Shown here piece after piece: positions 19,270 to 29,240 of a stretch of DNA of 64,000 nucleotides. The notes beneath the pieces are model-generated. The model saw nothing but the letters and a program-made list of their open reading frames with translations, had not been told where the DNA came from and made no database searches. The stretch's first letter is position 1. Each line of letters begins with the position of its first letter. A program made the position numbers and the translations under genes. This DNA is from Gerris lacustris (Eukaryota; Arthropoda; Insecta; Hemiptera; Gerridae), in NCBI GenBank assembly GCA_951217055.1, contig OX578281.1, forward strand, positions 11,006,447 to 11,070,446, in the 5' to 3' direction.

Positions 19270-20880
19270 GAAGATTATGATGTCTCTTTGTTAAGTCTGT
19301 TTTAGGTATGACAAAGAAGTCGAATGTTTCTTTGTCTAAATATGCATTAGACAAGATAAAGGTGTATGATGTCTCTTTGTTAAGTCTGTTTTAGGTATGA
19401 CAAAGAAGTCGAATGTTTCTTTGTCTAAATATGCATTAGACAAGATAAAGGTGTTTGATGTCTCTTTGTTAAAGTGTGATCTAGAATCTAGACTAAAGAG
19501 TATTATGATTTTTTTTTTTGTCCTTATTTGATTCTGGTGTTTCTGTGTCTAAGTGTGTAATAAACATCACAAGGGGTCTAATGTCTCTCTGTCTAAGTGT
19601 ATATTAGACAAGACAAATGTGTATGATGGCTCTTTGTTTAAGTGTGCGTTAGACAAAGAGTATGATTTATCTTCGTTGTCTGTATTAGACAAGACAAAGG
19701 TGTCTGATGTCTTTCTGTATAATTAAGCATTACACAAGACAAAGAAGTCTGATGTCTCTCTGTCTAAGTGTGCATTAGACAAGATAAAGAAGTCTGATGT
19801 CTCTCTGTCTAAGTGTGCATTAGACAAGATAAAGAAGTCTGATGTCTCTCTGTCTAAGTGTGCATTAGACAAGATAAAGAAGTCTGATGTCTCTCTGTCT
19901 AAGTGTGCATTAGACAAGATAAAGAAGTCTGATGTCTCTCTGTCTAAGTGTGCATTAGACAAGACAAATGTCTTTGATGTCTCTTTGTTTAAGTGTGCTC
20001 CAGATAAAAGAGTATAATGCCTCTTTATTTAAGTTTGCGTAAGACAAAAGAGTATGATTTTTCCTTGTTAAGTCTACATTAGACAAGGCAAAGGAGTCTA
20101 ATGTTTCTCTGTCTAACTGTGCATTAGACAAGGCAAAGGAGTATAATGTCTCTCTGTCTAACTGTGCATTAGACAAGACAAAGGAGTCTAATATCTCTCT
20201 TTCTAACTGTGCATTAGACAAGACAAAGGAGTCTAATATCTCTCTATCTGACTGTGCATTAGACAAGACAAAAGAGTCTAATGTCTCTCTGTCTAACTGT
20301 GCATTAGACAAGACAAAGGAGTATAATGTCTCTCTGTCTAACTGTGCATTAGACAAGACAAAGGAGTCTAATGTCTCTCTGTCTAACTGTGCATTAGACA
20401 AGACAAAGGAGTCTAATGTCTCTTTGTCTAACTGTGCATTAGACAAGACAAAGGAGTCTAATGTCTCTCTGTCTAACTGTGCATTAGACAAGACAAAGGA
20501 GTATAATGTCTCTCTGTCTAACTGTGCATTAGACAAGACAAAAGAGTCTATTGTATCTCTGTCTAACTGTGCATTAGACAAGACAGAAGAGTCTAATGTC
20601 TCTCTGTCTAACAGTTCATTAGACAAGACAAAGGAGTCTAACGTCTCTCTGTCTAACTGTGCATTAGACAAGACAAATTTTGTCTAATGTCTCTTTGTCT
20701 AACTGTGCATTAGACAAGACAAAGGAGTATAATGTCTGTCTGTCTAACTGCGCATTAGGCAAGACAAAGGTGTCTAATGTCTCTCTTTCTCAGTGTACAT
20801 GAAACTTGACAAGGATGTATTGATCTCTCTTTTTTTTAAGTGTGATCTAGACAAAGAAATATGATATTACTTTGTCTCAA
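19270..20880. repeat. 45-bp minisatellite, about 35 copies
   Basis: The core GTCTCTCTGTCTAACTGTGC plus ATTAGACAAGACAAAGGAGT repeats every 45 bp. The flank at 19277-19460 is diverged and shows a 90-bp two-unit duplication. A subarray at 19740-19965 is almost identical copy to copy (variant AAGTGTGC, GATAAAGAAGTC), while 20090-20680 is the AACTGTGC type. Because 45 is a multiple of 3, the array is open in long frames on both strands (238 codons minus, 87 codons plus) with a 15-residue period. I read these as by-products, not genes. Confidence 0.95.
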
Positions 20881-21445
20881 GTGAAAATTGTAATAAATTA
20901 AAAATATGCTGTGTATTTTATCTAATGACTGAACGGTTTTATGGTTGAAACTTTTTCAACCCTTTTCAAGTAAACTACCCGATATTAAAAAGCTGTATAA
21001 CAATATTAATAAAAGGCTTTAAATTTAAATTTAAAAAAATGCTATGTTTTTTCTATATTAAAAATGCATATCCTGACTACAGGTATATCAAGGTAGGCAA
21101 ATCGAGTTAAACAACGGTCTAGAGTTAAGAATGTATTTATAAATTCATGAAAATTAAAAACTGCTGAAAACCAATTTCCATGATTTTATAATAAAAGAAA
21201 ATTCTAAAAGTTTTTTAACAAAAAATGAAATTAACGCTAGAAGAAACTATTAAATTGCTTTTGAACAAAACTTTTTATTAGTTTATAAATATACAACAGT
21301 TTTAGATTTATGGAATGTATATTTTGAGTTTGTAATTATTTAGTCATTTGTGTTTTATCATTTTGTACATTCATAAATGTTTGTTTTGATTTGTTGGTCT
21401 TTAAATAGGTATAATAATTTATAAAAATTAATTTATTGTATTTAC
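20881..21445. other. AT-rich DNA, no supported features
   Basis: No coding or repeat signal recognised. Confidence 0.5.
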
Positions 21446-21449
21446 CTTT

Positions 21450-22028
21450 TTCTTCCAAGCTAACCGAAGGTAATAGAAGCTCTGTGATCGTTCAGAAGAA
21501 CGAAAATATTTTATGCCTTTCAAAAATTCCAAGACAGAAATCCGTTTTAGACACCAAGGAACATTATTGGTTCCGTGTCTGTCTGTTGCTCTATTTTTAC
21601 GAACCAATATATCTTAAAAACTACACGTCCGATTTTTATGAAATTTGGAAAGCAGGTCAGGATTAGCCTATTGTTGGCCCCATATAAGTTTCAACCTTCT
21701 TCGCCTATTCGTTTTTCTTCCAAATGCACATAAACATACATTTATTTACACCTAAAGTTTCAAAAAAATACATATTTGATTTGTATAAAATTTGGATGGT
21801 TAGTGCAAAGTAGCCCGCGGATAGCCCCAGATTAATTTTAACCGTCTGCACTCTTTAAATTTTGCTCAATTGGTAGTTTAATTCATGGAGAAAATCAAAA
21901 CAATTTTGAGAGATTTAAAAAACGGGGGAAACAGTTCAATAAAATAGACAATAATGGCTTATAAAAGCATAAAAATACATAATAGGATGCGAGGAAGCTA
22001 TGTGCCACATCAATTGGCAGTCTATTTT
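21450..22028 (+). repeat. Family A repeat, near full length
   Basis: Begins CTTCCAAGCTAACCGAAGG and ends GTGCCACATCAATTGGCAGT. It has the CCAAGACAGAAATCCGTTT, GTGTCTGTCTGTTG and GTAGCCCGCGGATAGCCCC landmarks in order. The frame at 21436-21666 is a translation of this repeat. Confidence 0.85.
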
Positions 22029-22735
22029 AAATATAACAATAAGCCCGTTGCCGCGGGCATAAGGGCTCGTACTTTATAATAGAATAAAAATGTATTGTTT
22101 CAACCTTGACGATTTTTTTTATTATTTTCTTATTTATACATTTGAGAAATCGATCAAAATATTTCCTTTTCTAATGATATAATCTTTCCGATCAAATAAA
22201 ATGCACTTTCTCTCAAACTATTAGTCACTTCAAATTAACTTTCCTAAACATTTTATAACCCCGAAAACTGACCTAAATGTACTTTTTGTGATAAAGAATA
22301 TAAATTTTATTATTACATATTATTATTTATATTTTTTTTATTTATTTATAAACTTATAAGGTTTTTTTAAAAAATCTTTTTCCTTTTAGTTCTTATTTTA
22401 AGTTCATTATTATTCGTTATAAAAAAAAACAAGTAGGTACTTGAAATGTAAAATGTAGGTTACGTTTATATTTTTTAATTCAAAGCTTTGAACCTAAATT
22501 GTCTTGACCTAGTTCTATAACTAAGTTTGAAAATTATACATTTTGAATAAAAAATAAAGTAAAAATTATTAGTTTATTATCAAAGTTCTAAAAACAATTG
22601 TTTTGAAATACGGCAAAAAGGAAAAATAGTCTAGCAATTTGTATGGCTCTTATTATCGGTGGAATTGTCACATGAGATTTAAAACTTGTTCGATTCCCAG
22701 TATAGCCATACTTATTTTTATGCAATATTAAATTT
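22029..22735. other. AT-rich DNA, no supported features
   Basis: AT-rich sequence without repeat relationships that I could see. A short AACGGGCTTAT-like motif (22033, inverted at 46680) is shared with another region. Confidence 0.45.
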
Positions 22736-22846
22736 TCCAAGACGGTTGAAATTTATATGGGCCAAAAAATGGACTAAATATATGACCTACCATCAATATT
22801 TTATTAAAATCGGAAGAGCAGTTTTTAAGATATGGTAGTTTGTTAA
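22736..22846 (-). repeat. Family A repeat, internal fragment
   Basis: Matches the middle of family A (GGTTGAAATTTATATGGGCC through AGTTTTTAAGATATG). It is cut directly before the longer inverted structure that starts at 22851. Confidence 0.65.
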
Positions 22847-22850
22847 GAAT

Positions 22851-23450
22851 TGACTGCCAATTGGTGTGGCACATAGCTTTCTCGCATCCTATCTCGTACT
22901 TTATTGATTTTATGCTTTTACAAGCCATTATTCTCAATTTTGTTTCATATTTTCCCTCGTTTTTTTATTCTGTCAAAATTGTTTTGATTATTTATTTGAA
23001 TTAAAATATCAATTTAGTAAAAGTTAAAAAGCGCAGACGGTTCAAATTTATCTGGGGCTATCTGCAGGTTACTTTCTATAAACTAGAAAAGTTTCATACA
23101 AATCGAATAAGTACTTTTGAAGCTGTAGGTGTAAATAAATGTATGTTTGTGCGCATAAGAGAAACAAATGAGCGCAGAAGGTGAAACTTATATGGAACCA
23201 ACAATGAGCTAATCATGACCTACTATCAAACATTTTATTAAAATCGAATGTGTAGTTTTAAGATCTGTTGGTTCTCAAAAATTGAACGACGGACCGACAG
23301 ACAGACACGGAACCAAAAATGATCCCTGACGTCTGGGACAGATTTCTGTCTTGGAATTTTTGAAATCGGAGACCTAAAAATTGTTCGCGCTTCAGAACGA
23401 TCACATAGCTTCCGTTACCTTCAGTAAGCTCGGAAGCAAAATAGTTATAC
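22851..23450 (-). repeat. Family A repeat, full length (left arm)
   Basis: From TGACTGCCAATTGGTGTGGC to the inverted hairpin end CTTACTGAAGG (seen as CCTTCAGTAAG at about 23418). Contains GACCGACAGACAGACACGG. Confidence 0.85.
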
Positions 23451-23780
23451 CGTTAAACAAGTAAGGCGCGCTTCATGTAAGTACGTGAGACGATAATCGC
23501 CGGTTTCTGTACGATTAAGTTAAAATTATTAAGTTATATATTTGTAAATTCTTATTCTACACTTCAAGACCTTTTAATTGATGACTAAAAACTTCTTTTT
23601 AGTCGCCCGCCATATTGACTGCCATCTTAAAAATATTTAGTGTGAAATTTTAATAGTTTCATATTCTTTTCTACACTTCAAAACCTTTAAATTGATGTAT
23701 AACATGTCATGGTGACTTGTACAGTTTTACCCGTGCGGTTAAAACTGCCAAAAAAGAACGACGTCTGTGCTACGTATACG

Positions 23781-24110
23781 TGAAGCTATAGGTGTAAATA
23801 AATGCATGTTTGTGCGCATAAGAGAAACAAATGAGCAACAAAAGGTTGAAACGTATATGGAACCAACAATGAGCTAATCATGACCTACTATCAAACATTT
23901 TATTAAAATCGAATGAGTAGTTTTAAGATATGTTGGCTCGCAAAAATAGAGCGACAGACCGATAGACAGACATGATACCTATAATGTTCCCTGATGTCTT
24001 AAACGGATTTCGGTAAAAAAAAAATTAAATTCGGTGACATTTATCAAATTTCGTTCTTCAGACTGATCACATTCCCTCCGTTATCTTCGGTAAGCTTGGA
24101 AGCAAAACTA
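23781..24110 (-). repeat. Family A repeat, truncated
   Basis: Covers TGAAGCTATAGGTGTAAATA to TATCTTCGGTAAGCTTGG. The distal half is missing. Confidence 0.75.
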
Positions 24111-24118
24111 ATTTTATT

Positions 24119-24723
24119 ACTACGTTTTTATTAGCTTGCAATCTTGTTTGTTTGTCCGGCACAAATCTGGCAATCGATTTCTAACTAACTTCCTGAATAG
24201 CTAGACATTTGAAACTTTTAGCATAGCTCAGAACACGATGACAATGCATTATTTTAATACTTTTAGCCATCTTTCAGTAGAATTTAATTAGTTTTCAGCA
24301 AATTTTGCTGTGCGGAAAGTTAGTTCGAAAAAAATCCGCAAGTTATTTTATTTGTTTTGCCATATCCAATATTTACGCAATCTTCATTTTGACGGGTCTC
24401 AAATTTGTGATAGATAAACATTGAATAACAGCAAAACAGGAAATATCGATTATATTATTTATCGATTATATTATTTCAAATATATCGATGGCATGCTTTA
24501 GATTTGGTGTTGGGGAGATCCGTTGTACAAAGATTTATCCTTTTATAGGTTTAAGATCAGCTCTCTGGATGGTTGTCATTTATGTGAAGTAAATAAATTT
24601 GGAACTATTTTTTTTTCACTAACATTATAATATTATATTACAATAACAATTATATTATCAACATTACATACGATTCAACAGAAAATTTAAAAACGTAGTA
24701 TATAAAAAGTTCTTTTTATCTTG
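24119..24723 (+). repeat. Family B repeat, copy 1 (about 605 bp)
   Basis: Starts ACTACGTTTTTATTAGCTTG and ends AAAACGTAGTATATAAAAAG then TTCTTTTTATCTTG, so the ends carry a short inverted match (ACTACGTTTTT / AAAAACGTAGT) and a terminal hairpin (AAAAAG/CTTTTT). It is nearly identical to 30535-31147. No open frame. Confidence 0.85.
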
Positions 24724-25408
24724 GAATGTTTAAATTAACTAATAAAAATTCTTGAGGTTTATTTCCTCCGAATGCTCAACAGGTTATTTTGACAGTGGGT
24801 GTTAATTACACAACTTTTATCTAGAAAATAAATACAGAAATTTAAAGTAAACAAATAATAATTTCTGAGTTAATTTTAATTTATCTTCTATGCAAAGACT
24901 AAACAAATATCTGTCTGCTAAAATATTTATATATCAACTATTTGCTTTACCGCTTCGACTTTTTGTCTGCATATGAATTTAGAAAGTTTTACAAATACAT
25001 ATAAACAATTATTAGAAAAATAACGTCTCATCTACATCAAGTTGTGCTGCGATTATTAATGTGCTTAATGTTAGCACAGACGTCGTTCTTTTTTGGCAGT
25101 TTTAACCGCACGGGTAAAACTGTACAAGTCACCATGACATGTTATACATCAATTTAAAGGTTTTGAAGTGTAGAAAAAGGATATGAAACAATTAAAATTT
25201 CACACTAAATATTTTTAAGATGGCGGTCAATATGGCGGGCGACTAAAAAGAAGTTTTTTGTCATCAATTTAAAGGTCTTGAAGTGTAGAAAAAGAATTTA
25301 CAACTATTAAACTTAATAATTTTAACTTAATGGTACAGAAACCGGCGATTATCGTCTTACGTACTTACGTGAAGCGCGCCTTACTTGTTTAATGGTGTAA
25401 CTATTTTT

Positions 25409-26006
25409 CTTCCGAGCTTACCGAAGGTAACGGAAGCTATGGGATCGTTCTGAAGAACGAACAATTTGTAGGTCTCCGATTTCAAAAATTCCAAGACAGA
25501 AATCCGTTCCAGACGTCAGGGATCATTTTTGGTTCCGTGTCTGTCTGTCGGTCTGTCATTCAATTTTTGCGAACCAACATATCTTAAAAAAACTACACGT
25601 TCGAGTTTAATGAAATTTGGATGGTAGGTCATAATTAGCTCATTGTTGGTCCCATATAAGTTTCAACCTTCTGCGCTCATTTGTTTCTCTTCCACATGCG
25701 CACAAACATACATTTATTTACACCTATAGCTTCAAAAGTACTTATCTGATTTGTATGAAACTTTTATAGTTTATCGAAAGTAGCCCGCAGATAGCCCTAG
25801 ATTAATTTGAACCTTCTGTACTCTTTAACTTTTGCTAAATTGATACTTTAATTTACGTAAAAAATCCAAACAATTTTGACAGATTAAAAACGGAGGAAAA
25901 AATTAAACAAATTAGACAATAATGGCTTGTAAAAATATATAATCAATAAAATACGAGATAGGATGCGAGGAAGCTATGTGCCACATAAATTGGCAGTCTA
26001 TTTTAT
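25409..26006 (+). repeat. Family A repeat, full length (right arm), best reference copy
   Basis: Landmarks in order: hairpin CTTCCGAGCTTACCGAAGG..GGAAGC, TTCTGAAGAACGAA, CCAAGACAGAAATCCGTT, GTGTCTGTCTGTCGGTCTGTC, TGTTGGTCCCATATAAGTTT, CACAAACATACATTTATTTA, GTAGCCCGCAGATAGCCC and the terminal AGGAAGCTATGTGCCAC..TTGGCAGTCT. GGAAGCTATG occurs near both ends in the same orientation. Confidence 0.9.
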
Positions 26007-26009
26007 TTT

Positions 26010-26660
26010 GTTACAAAGAAAATGACATACAAAGTATTTATGACTTATTTCATCATTGGTAAGCGCATTATACAAGGTATGTCGTGGGAAGCTTTTATCT
26101 TGTGATTGAACTTCATAACTTAGCATACAAAAGCTTAACTCAAAGAGGAATTATTCAGTGAAAATTTATATTTTAACTTTGAAGTAGTAGTGGGCCTTAT
26201 AAAATAAAAATATAGAAGAAGACAGAAAAGCTTAACTGACTTTACCCGTTTGTAGTATTCTTGCCTGATAAATATTAATTGACATTGTTTGGGGGGGGGG
26301 GGATGAGTACTCGGGTTACCACTTTACATTAGGAAGCTTTTGGGGTGTCGGACATTTGCATTTTCCTATATACACTTCACTCTGTACAAGCTCTACTATA
26401 CAGCTTGCCTTTCAAAATAAGATAAACCGGTTTTGTAATTTAAACTATCTCATGTTCTCTTTATAGAAGCCACGAAGATAGCACACTCCAAGTTGTTTAA
26501 TGATCTCACAAGAATTAAACTATACTATCACTTTTTAATTTTATAAAGTTTAATTATATTTATTTTATGTAAATATAATCTATATGTATACAAGATGGAA
26601 CAGTTTAGATACGCTAGCCCTTGTAAAATAGTTCTACGAAGATAATACCAAGAAAATACA
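26010..26660. other. AT-rich DNA with a G12 tract
   Basis: G12 at 26291-26302. No coding or repeat signal is otherwise supported. Confidence 0.5.
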
Positions 26661-26667
26661 CAAACAG

Positions 26668-27050
26668 TCTAGACAGTGTTGAAGAGATATTACACAGGGC
26701 ACTAATGGATATTTAGTATGGACAATGTTGAAGAGATATTACTCAGGGCAATAGTGAATATTTAGTATGGACAATGTTGAAGAGATATTACTCAGGGCAC
26801 TAGTGGATATTTAGTATGGACTGTGTCGAAGAGATATTACTCAGGGCACTAGTGAATATTTAGTATGGACAATGTTAAAGAGATATTACTCAGAGCACTA
26901 GTGAATATTTAGTATAGACAGTGTTGAAGAGATATTACACAGGGCACTAGTGAATATTTAGTATGGACAATGTTGAAGAGATATTACTCAGGGCACTAGT
27001 GAATATTTAGTATGGACTGTGTCGAAAATATATTTTCTGGACAATATTCG
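26668..27050. repeat. 49-bp tandem repeat, about 8 copies
   Basis: GAAGAGATATTACTCAGGGC recurs at 26681, 26730, 26779, 26828, 26877, 26926, 26975 and, diverged, 27024: an exact 49-bp period. The GGCACTAGTGAATATTTAGT block is well conserved. Confidence 0.95.
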
Positions 27051-27129
27051 ATTTTAGATTTGTGATGAACTCAGAATTCAAATAAATTATGTATTTATTT
27101 TCTTTAATTAAATGAAATCTTAATCAAAT

Positions 27130-27520
27130 ACTCTGCCAATTAGTGTGGCACATAACTTCCTCGCATCCTATTTCATAAACCTTAATGATTTTATGCTTTT
27201 ATAACCTATTATTGTCAAATTTTAATTAATTTCCCCTATTTTTTTTTTAAACTGTCAAAATTGAATTTAAGTATTAGCTATATAAGAGCGCAGGTGGTTG
27301 AAATTAATCTGGGGCTATCTGCAGACTGCTTTTGGACAAACCACCGAAATTTCTTAAAAATCAAATAAGTACTATTGAAGCTATAGGTGTAAATAAATGA
27401 ATGTTTGTGTGCATGTGGAAGAGAAACATATAAGAAGGTTGAAACTTATATGGGACTAACAATAAGCTAACTACGACCTACCATCTAAATTTCATTAAAA
27501 TCGGACGAGTAGTTTTTAAC
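27130..27520 (-). repeat. Family A repeat, truncated
   Basis: From CTGCCAATTAGTGTGGCAC to TCGGACGAGTAGTTTTTAA. The hairpin end and GTCT core are missing, and sequence changes abruptly at 27520. Confidence 0.8.
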
Positions 27521-27785
27521 CCTCGGGAACGCGCGGTTCTGTGAGGCCTAAATTTGAGATATAACTGTGAAATTGAGATAGATGTGGGTGCAATTGGAAG
27601 CTAGGGATTTTTCTAGCTATATTTCTTGCTTTTATCAGAATCTGTCACTGTTTGACATCGTACGTGATTATACTTAAATTCTGTGCCTATATTGTCCTGA
27701 CAGGGGACCCGCGCCACTTTTACTTAAATTTTAGTATTACGCTAATTTTTTGTGAAATTTATTGAAAATTTTATTGTAATTTTAG

Positions 27786-28075
27786 TGAAAATTTAACCGC
27801 CTGTCGCCTCTTTTGTGTGCATTAGACCGTTATACCAATGCACACAGAAAAGGCGACGGGCGGATGCGCCTCCTCTACGCCTCTTCCTCACCTCTTCACT
27901 CATTTTGAAGAAGCGTGCCTCCTGCATCTCGCCCGCGCCGCGCCTCCGCCCGTGGCCTGTTCCTCACCTCTTCACTCATTTTGAAAAAGCGAGCCTCCTG
28001 CATCTCGCCCGCGCCGCGCCTCCGCCCGTCGCCTGTTCCTCACCTCTTCACTCCTCAGTTGTATAGTTCCTCAGT
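27786..28075. repeat. GC-rich hairpin plus 76-bp tandem repeat
   Basis: A 26-bp-arm hairpin (CCGCCTGTCGCCTCTTTTGT against ACAGAAAAGGCGACGGGCGG) at 27797-27866 is followed by CCTCACCTCTTCACTCATTT units at about 27887, 27963 and 28039 (period 76 bp), each with GCATCTCGCCCGCGCCGCGC. It is the most CpG-rich part of the window. Frames of 83 and 68 codons here are repeat translations. Confidence 0.85.
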
Positions 28076-28422
28076 GTATAATTTTACTGATAAAAATATT
28101 TTCTATCAAAATAATGGATAAGTCATTTTAAAAACTTTATTGAAAAAATAATTAGGATTTTTTTTTTTTTTTTGTTCAATATATTTTCATACGATGATTT
28201 AATGCATTTGATTTATTCCTTTTAGAAACTCTCTTCAATATTAATTCGAGCAAAACTTTGCAGTTACTTAAATTAAATTTCCATAATTCTTTCTGCGTGA
28301 CCCTTTGTTTGTGACATCTCTTTACTGAATTTATTAATAATAAAAAAATAAATAAATAAATAAACCTTTTAGTACACAGGCCACCATAAGAAGTGAGTCG
28401 CTGATTGATAAAGTTATCTTAC

Positions 28423-28524
28423 CTTATGGAATCGCTTATTTATGCCTTGTCCACCGATGAATTGGGTATATGGCAACTGGGCGCTGGGCCATTTCTTTTT
28501 TGTTGACATGCCAAAATTGCCCTT
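28423..28524 (-). pseudogene. Inverted copy of the exon-like segment, acceptor lost
   Basis: The mirror copy of 28796-28897. It keeps the 34-codon frame (KGNFGMST, KKKWPSAQLPY, GGQGINKRFHK) and a GT donor, but the acceptor reads CCCGCAC instead of CCCGCAG, so splicing at that site would be lost. Two residue differences (K/N and I/M) separate the copies. Confidence 0.35.
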
Positions 28525-28795
28525 GTGCGGGAACATTGAAAAGAGATAGATAAAATTTTGATTTTCACAGGTTTGTTTAATTAAATTATTTAAAAAACAG
28601 TGGTAAAGGTGGCCACCGATACGAGTGGGCCGTTTGGGTTGTCCACCGCCCCAAACATATCGCTCTGCGGGGACCTTGAAAAGAAAACGGCCCACTCGTA
28701 TCGGTGGCCACCTTTACCACTGTTTTTTAAATAATTTAATTAAACGATCCTGTGAAAATCAAAATTTTATCTATCTCTTTTCAATGTTCCCGCAG

Positions 28796-28897
28796 AAGGG
28801 CAAGTTTGGCATATCAACAAAAAAGAAATGGCCCAGCGCCCAGTTGCCATATACCCAATTCATCGGTGGACAAGGCATAAATAAGCGATTCCATAAG
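28796..28897 (+). pseudogene. Exon-like 34-codon segment with splice-site-like borders
   Basis: A pyrimidine-rich run ending CCCGCAG lies directly before 28796 and a GTAAG directly after 28897, so the segment looks like an internal exon of 102 nt (34 codons, phase 0, no stop). It reads KGKFGIST, then KKKWPSAQLPYTQF, then IGGQGINKRFHK. I do not recognise the protein. The W-P-x(3)-PY pattern is faintly like the start of astacin peptidases, but the rest does not support that. No neighbouring exon was found. It could be a captured gene fragment or a fortuitous open stretch. Confidence 0.35.
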
Positions 28898-28945
28898 GTA
28901 AGAAAACTTTATTAATCAGCGACTCATTTCTTATGGTGGCCTGTG

Positions 28946-29215
28946 GACTATTTATTTCCATCATGTAAAAAAAACAAAAAAAAAACGACAACATACAAAA
29001 TATAAGTTAATCTTATGATGCACCCCCAAGTAAGCAAAGCTTGAGGAAGGGGTGACTTTGGCTCTAAAAAAAGAAGTAATAGAAAAAAAATAATAATAAT
29101 AAAAAATAGAAATAAATAAATAAAAAGTAAAATAAAATAAAAGAATCAAGTTAAATTATATAGACATAAAACTTTTCATTATCATAAATAAAGACAAAAC
29201 TTTTCATTCATACTA
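28946..29215. other. A-rich linker
   Basis: A-rich sequence with GTAAGCAAAGCTTGAGG near 29031. Minus-strand frames here consist of F/Y-rich low-complexity sequence. No gene supported. Confidence 0.4.
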
Positions 29216-29218
29216 TAT

Positions 29219-29240
29219 AATAATAATAATAATAATAAGT
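29219..29240. repeat. (AAT)n microsatellite, LINE tail
   Basis: About seven AAT units, in the position of the 3' tail of the LINE on the minus strand. Confidence 0.85.

Larger units (their letters stand above)
22851..26000. mobile_element. Composite element with about 925-bp inverted arms
   Basis: The left arm (22851-23771) and right arm (25075-26000) are inverted copies along their whole length. Each arm is one family A unit plus about 330 bp that includes AAGGCGCGCTTCA, TAGTCGCCCGCCATATTG, ACCCGTGCGGTTAAAACTGC and ACGACGTCTGTGCT. The 1.3-kb spacer (23772-25074) holds a partial family A copy, a complete family B copy and AT-rich filler, with no open frame. The 330-bp extension occurs nowhere else in the window. 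It could be a large foldback transposon or an inverted segmental duplication. Confidence 0.8.
28375..28945. repeat. Inverted duplication with about 260-bp arms carrying an exon-like segment
   Basis: The arms 28375-28636 and 28680-28945 are inverted copies, from CACAGGCCACCATAAGAA at the outside to CGATACGAGTGGGCCGTTT at the inside, with a spacer of about 43 bp. Each arm contains the same 102-bp open segment described separately. The arms differ by a few substitutions and one short indel. Confidence 0.9.

Noticed and set aside
19955..20671. 238-codon minus-strand frame with a 15-residue repeat as a repetitive protein gene
   Set aside because: The 45-bp unit is a multiple of three and lacks stops, so long periodic frames arise on both strands automatically. 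No start context, splice or non-repeat domain flanks it.
28796..28897. Assignment of the exon-like segment to astacin peptidases
   Set aside because: Only W-P-x(3)-PY matches. The zinc-binding HExxH region and other conserved residues are not present in the window.
28625..28915. 96-codon frame as one continuous protein
   Set aside because: It reads through an intron-like pyrimidine tract and the palindrome centre. Only the 28796-28897 part has exon-like borders.
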